From Mimachlamys varia (lineage: Eukaryota; Mollusca; Bivalvia; Pectinida; Pectinidae): a stretch of DNA of 64,000 nt. The notes under the pieces were generated by a model. The model was not told the DNA's origin, did not search any database, and saw only the letters and a program-made list of their open reading frames with translations. The stretch's first letter is position 1; the number at the start of each line of letters is the position of its first letter. The stretch is from contig OX392534.1 in assembly GCA_947623455.1 (NCBI GenBank), positions 41,793,426-41,857,425 of the forward strand. The letters run 5' to 3'. Made by a program: the position numbers and the translations under genes. Below are positions 60,401 through 64,000 of the stretch, piece by piece.

Positions 60401-63168
60401 AACATATAAATCATTTTCTAATTTGTCACTAAGGGTTGTTATATATATGTAAAATCGAATGAAAGGTTATCATTATGTTTAAGGTATCATTATGTACAAG
60501 TATGGAAATGTTTGACTATAAATGCATGTTATTAATATATATGTAATATACATGAAAATATTTGTATTCGAGTGTATGAGTGAAAGATACTTAAATTTAC
60601 TATATGTAAGTATTTCTATATGTGTAACCTATAATATGTACATAACCTGAACAAGTTTTGATATAATTGTATGAATAAAATAAACTTAATTTTACTGCAA
60701 TGTATGTAATATGAAATAGTATTAATAATTGTGTATTTCTCTATTTGTAACATTAATGAAGTGTCAATAACCAAAACACATTTTGATATAATTGTAGTTG
60801 TTAAATATGAATGATATATATTAAATTGTACTGTATTTTGTGTAATATGAAATAATATTAATTAATAAGAAATTAAAGAAACGAAAAGTTAAAAAGTAAA
60901 AATAAATGTTTTTCTGATGTAATCATGTGTTAAGTCTTACATTGCTGTTAATTTAATAAGTAATAAGTATAGATATAAACCAAAGTATTTTTCACTATAT
61001 ACTACATATAGGCTGTATAGTCATATCCAGGTAATATAGGCTGTATAGTCATATCCAGGTAATATAGGCTGTATAGTCATATCCAGGTAAATTACACAGG
61101 TAACTTTCACACAGGTAACTCTTACACAGGTAAGTTACCTAGTATGAAACAGACTATAATTGGTTTGCCATTGTTCTCTTATATCAACACTTTCCTTTGT
61201 TATATAAAAAGTGGGGAAGGTGGGAACCCCCCTTCACGACAACGTGAATTCAATCTAAGACGAGCTAAAATGAAAAATAGAACTCGTGTTAGAAACACAT
61301 CAAATCACACATGGCGTTAGATAAGATTACAAAAGTATGGGTTCCCTCACTCAAAGGTGTAATCTTTGCTCCGGTATGCCAAGTCAATCTATTGTTCGAC
61401 TAGTAAGGCAGTGATCAGGTAGGTGTGAAAGAGACGCAGCTGACCAGGGCGTTGTTTACATAGCGATTTCAGGTGTGAAACTCGGGCCCCCAGGGCATTT
61501 ATTTGAAACTATTTCTAACATTTACCTGTAATTTTTGTGTGAGAGTGGCCAAAAAAAAGTGATATTAACCGAAATCCACCTGGAAACAAGTGATATTAAA
61601 AGAATGGCATTACATAGATTATATAGCAGGAAAAACGGTGCATGAGGAAAACATGATAATAACCGAAAAGTGATATTAACCGACGTGACATTAAGTGGAG
61701 TTTACTGTATAGGCCTTTCCCAAAAGTGTTGTTATTCCCCTTGAATAGCCACAATGGTGGATACAATATGGACTTCCGGAAAGTGTTTTTGTGATGATTT
61801 GGCGCCATGTGACAATCAGATGACGCCATTTCCATTATGACATCATAATTACATGGTGCAAATAGCCATGATATGGCAAACAAGGGAGATAACACTTTTG
61901 AGATAGGCCTATACCATCAGCATCAGCTGCATCCACAGGTTGAAAAGAATGGCTGAAGTCAGTTGTGAAGTAGCCAGAAGCCCTTCACCAAGCAAACTTA
62001 TATATGGTTGATGTATCTAAGTATGAGCTGAATAATCTGCTGCATCTAGGTTTCAATTTAATATTATACTTTGATTGATGGGGTTGAGGAAAAATTTGTA
62101 ATCCTTAATTAATTACCCATTTTCAATTGTGGTCAATGACTGATGAAAAATTTCCCAAATTTAAATAATGGGAATAAAATAATTACTTTTTAATAATATA
62201 AAATGATCCTTTGAAATATTGTGCATAGTAATTTGAAAGTGTTTTTGTCATTGACAGGTTTTGTTCGAGGAGTAGACAGAGAAAAGAAGTGTCTGTATAT
62301 AGTGAGTCCTGTTCCACTACCCAAACTTAGATATGTCAATCTGCTGATGAGGGGCAATGTGAACCTAACAGAGGACCTTTTCCTCCAGGTCAGTGTCAAC
62401 AGCCACAGCGAACCACTTCATTTATATAACACTCTACCTATCAACATTGTCACGCACTCACTCACTCGCTCCTCACATCAACATCATCCACAGTAAAACA
62501 AGCATCAAAATAATCTACTCCGATGTCATTTTCATTCATCCAAATATTCAATTTAGTTACCTCACTTCAAAATCATTTATTTCATGGTCAAAATAATTTG
62601 CCCACTCTTCCACATCTCGTCACAAGTCTAACACAAGTTTAGTTGTCCTTGGCCCTCAGATTTTCTAATGTTGCAGGGAGTTTAGGTATAGACAGAAAGC
62701 CTATTGTCTGTCATCATAGATATGACTAGGTAATTAGAACAGGTTAGGTGGGCATTTATTTCAAGTTAAAAGTTATGAAATCTTACATATTTACATTTGG
62801 AACATGAAAATAAATTATAGAATATTGAAGCGTTACAAAAATCATAATCTGAATTCAAAATTGATTTAAACAGGTGCAAAATATGAAAGATTTACATGGA
62901 GACCCTTGTAAAAGTACAAGAGAATAAGACCAGGTGTTCCGAAAGAGTAAGCGCTTGGAACTTTTTAACAGTGGGAAGAGTGGGACATTTAAAAGTGGGA
63001 AGAGTGGGCAAACTGTAAATTTTAGTTTAAAATTAATGTTTGTGTCATGTTTTTCAGGCTTTCCCTGGAGTTGTACCATATGTTGACATTACTGCAACAG
63101 CCAAGGGATCCGGTGCACTGAGACAGCGAAAACGTATGCCGAGGAAGAACTGGTCACGGCCCAACTGA
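51406..63168 (+). CDS. NOL9: Polynucleotide 5'-hydroxyl-kinase NOL9, 12 exons
   Basis: Spliced CDS 2109 nt, 702 aa, the same length as human NOL9. Exons: 51406-51929, 52183-52673, 53077-53164, 53924-54021, 54607-54640, 54915-55051, 55638-55786, 56272-56345, 56806-57007, 57392-57461, 62258-62388, 63058-63168. Residues 1-175 are basic, then Ser/Glu-rich and low complexity, consistent with nucleolar targeting. The Clp1/Grc3 kinase core has Walker A GGKGQGKST (348-356, Lys354), then YLDCDPGQTEFTPPG (D376, D378) and PPLVVNTMGW. The C-terminal domain has LRDMALLSYL, PVCDCVGYGFVRGVDREKK and a basic tail. NOL9/Grc3 phosphorylates the 5'-OH end left by LAS1L cleavage of ITS2 during 28S and 5.8S rRNA maturation. 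Exon 7 has tandemly duplicated splice sites and intron 10 (4.8 kb) holds nested transposons. A noncoding first exon ending near 48643 and an acceptor at 51380-51381 are inferred. Confidence 0.96.
52892..52974. mobile_element. 83-bp hairpin MITE in NOL9 intron 2
   Basis: Starts gtcagaaacccac and ends gtgggtttctgac. The arms of about 28 nt (…cactgccctta/taagggcagtg…) are separated by an AT-rich loop. Confidence 0.7.
55576..55657 (+). repeat. 41-bp tandem duplication over the NOL9 exon 7 acceptor
   Basis: Two copies of ttttatttaactgcaggtct then tgggcNactgttgctaattga. The acceptor AGs are at 55595-55596 and 55636-55637. The downstream one keeps the frame (G|GTCTTGGGCTACTG, LGLLLLID). The upstream one runs into TAA after about 11 codons. 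Confidence 0.92.
55760..55960 (+). repeat. 100-bp tandem duplication over the NOL9 exon 7 donor
   Basis: CGGCTGGTCCCGTGATATCA followed by AGGTGAGTATA at 55765 recurs at 55865 as cggctggttccgtgatatca then aggtgagtata. The following atctccccag…ctta is also duplicated and more diverged. The first copy is the exon end (55786). Confidence 0.9.
57546..57709. mobile_element. pogo-like MITE in NOL9 intron 10
   Basis: Begins TA|CAGGCAAACCTCATTATCTT and ends GAGATAATGATGATCAACTG, its imperfect inverted copy. Internal phrases (cccagccaaacttt, taactggaatactct) match the MITE at 6337-6515. Confidence 0.55.
59477..60418 (-). pseudogene. Non-LTR retrotransposon reverse-transcriptase remnant
   Basis: One minus-strand frame reads FVLLYADETLLFSN (the RT catalytic box, YADE instead of YADD), then WKLNVNISKTKCMVF, FTYLGTIFS, a TAG stop at about 60119, and YDLFDKIVKPILLYGCEVWG, followed by LGTCPLEITVKTRLI. 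This is the C-terminal half of a jockey/CR1-like RT. The changed catalytic Asp and the in-frame stop make it inactive. The upstream half is missing. Confidence 0.85.
61008..61090 (+). repeat. 27-bp tandem repeat, 3 units
   Basis: Three consecutive copies of ataggctgtatagtcatatc then caggta, inside the nested element. Confidence 0.85.
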
Positions 63169-63194
63169 TAAACGAAAAGGGTCCATTACGATAT

Positions 63195-63960
63195 GGGTCA
63201 GGTGTAAAGAGCAGTGCTGGCACAGGGACATGCCATATGGTGATTAAAGTCAGGGCTGGCACAGGGTCACAACATATGGTGATAAAAGTCAGGTTTAACA
63301 GAAGTGTTGGCACAAGGACATGATATATGGTGATAAAGATCGCCAACAATCATAAAGATCTTAAAGATGATAAAAGGAACTGCTGACACAGGGACATCAT
63401 ATATATGGTGATAAGTTCCAGGTGAAAGTTTCATGTGTTAACAGCAATGCTGACACAGGGATGTGATATAATGATGATACGTTAATTAGTGTAAACAAGC
63501 AGTGCTGGCACAGGTACATGATATATGGTGATACTTTAGTGTATACAGCAATGCTGACACAGGGACGTGATATATGGAGATAAGTTGCATGTGTATACAG
63601 CAATGCTGACACAGGTACATGATATATGGAGATAAGTTGCATGTGTATACAGCAATGCTTGCACAGGATTGTTATATATGGTGCTAAGTTCAAGATGTAA
63701 ACAAGCAGTACTGGCACATTGTCATGATATAAGCATGCTGACAAGTTACATTTGTAAACAGTGATTCTGCTAAAGGAGCATGATATATGGTGGTAAGTTA
63801 CAGGTGTAAGCAAGTAGTGCTTGCACAGGGACATGACACATGGTGATACGTTCTAGGTGTTAATAGCAATGCGAACACAGGGACATGACATATTGGTGAT
63901 ACGTTTCAGGTGTTAACAGCAATGCGGACACAGGGTTATGACGCACGTGTCTGGTGTAAA
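63195..63960 (+). repeat. About 57-bp minisatellite after NOL9
   Basis: Units of the form ctgacacagggacatgatat with atggtgataagttncaggtg and taaacagcaatg repeat at least 12 times from just after the NOL9 stop to near the window end. It probably lies in the NOL9 3'UTR. No poly(A) signal is seen before the window ends. Confidence 0.85.
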
Positions 63961-64000
63961 AAGGTGTGCCGAAACAAGGATTGGATAGGAACAACAAACA

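Larger units (their letters stand above)
59170..61231. mobile_element. Nested TIR element with cttcacgac flanks
   Basis: TCCCACCTTCCCCACTTTTT (59177-59196) is perfectly inverted at 61206-61225. Further in, attatagtctgtttc (59231-59245) and ttacctgtgt repeats are matched in inverted order near 61090-61160. The 9-mer cttcacgac flanks both sides (59161-59169 and 61232-61240), which looks like a target duplication. A 9-bp duplication would suit Mutator or Merlin types, but the family is not established. Confidence 0.6.
58297..61707. mobile_element. pogo/Tigger-like TIR element, about 3.4 kb, in NOL9 intron 10
   Basis: Left end TA|CAGTAGACTCCGCTTAATAT and right end ATTAAGTGGAGTTTACTG|TA are imperfect inverted repeats flanked by the TA that Tc1/mariner-pogo elements duplicate. 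The subterminal motif gtgatattaacc recurs near both ends. No transposase frame is visible, so it is non-autonomous or gutted. A second element with a LINE relic is nested inside. Confidence 0.7.

Overview
The window is nuclear DNA of an animal with split genes. It is AT-rich and its short exons carry GT-AG junctions. Encoded proteins align colinearly with their human counterparts and have nearly human lengths, and the introns are full of minisatellites, tRNA-derived SINEs, hAT-like and pogo-like TIR elements and LINE remnants. I infer a lophotrochozoan, most likely a bivalve mollusc. That is a judgement from repeat style and protein character; no species marker is visible.

Five complete protein genes were rebuilt exon by exon, and every exon phase closes. 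HDHD5 (+, 3360-14337, 8 exons, 427 aa) is a mitochondrial HAD-family hydrolase. ISY1 (-, 32901-25491, 11 exons, 283 aa) is a spliceosome factor. IMP4 (+, 33140-39424, 8 exons, 291 aa) is an SSU-processome Brix protein. BORCS6 (-, 46111-41648, 5 coding exons, 342 aa) is a BORC lysosome-positioning subunit. NOL9 (+, 51406-63168, 12 exons, 702 aa) is a nucleolar polynucleotide 5'-kinase. HDHD5/ISY1 and IMP4/BORCS6 are convergent pairs. ISY1/IMP4 is a head-to-head pair with 238 bp between start codons. BORCS6/NOL9 is probably a second divergent pair around a CpG-richer stretch near 48.2-48.6 kb. IMP4 and NOL9 both serve ribosome biogenesis (18S and ITS2 processing), and ISY1 serves splicing, so the window is largely housekeeping.

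Layout: 1-3.2 kb repeats, a SINE and a MITE. 3.3-14.3 kb HDHD5, whose introns 5 and 6 are almost wholly minisatellite. 14.3-25.5 kb gene-free, with MITEs, tandem repeats and a palindromic element. 25.5-32.9 kb ISY1. 33.1-39.4 kb IMP4, with a hAT element inside a LINE relic and tRNA-like SINEs in intron 1. 39.4-41.6 kb gene-free. 41.6-46.1 kb BORCS6 with a 30-bp minisatellite in its first coding intron. 46.1-51.4 kb transposon pieces, a LINE scrap and a 146-bp satellite. 51.4-63.2 kb NOL9, whose intron 10 holds nested transposons. 63.2-64 kb a minisatellite.

The most unusual theme is tandem duplication seeded at exon-intron junctions. The 81-bp array of HDHD5 (46 units, no length change) starts exactly at the exon 5 splice donor and repeats a consensus donor in nearly every unit. 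The 30-bp array of BORCS6 starts at its exon 1 donor. NOL9 exon 7 has both its acceptor (41-bp copy) and its donor (100-bp copy) duplicated. HDHD5 exon 5 is also preceded by repeated acceptor-like units. Other splicing oddities are a U12-type intron in BORCS6, a GC-AG intron in IMP4, and start codons of both ISY1 and IMP4 that abut the first intron directly.
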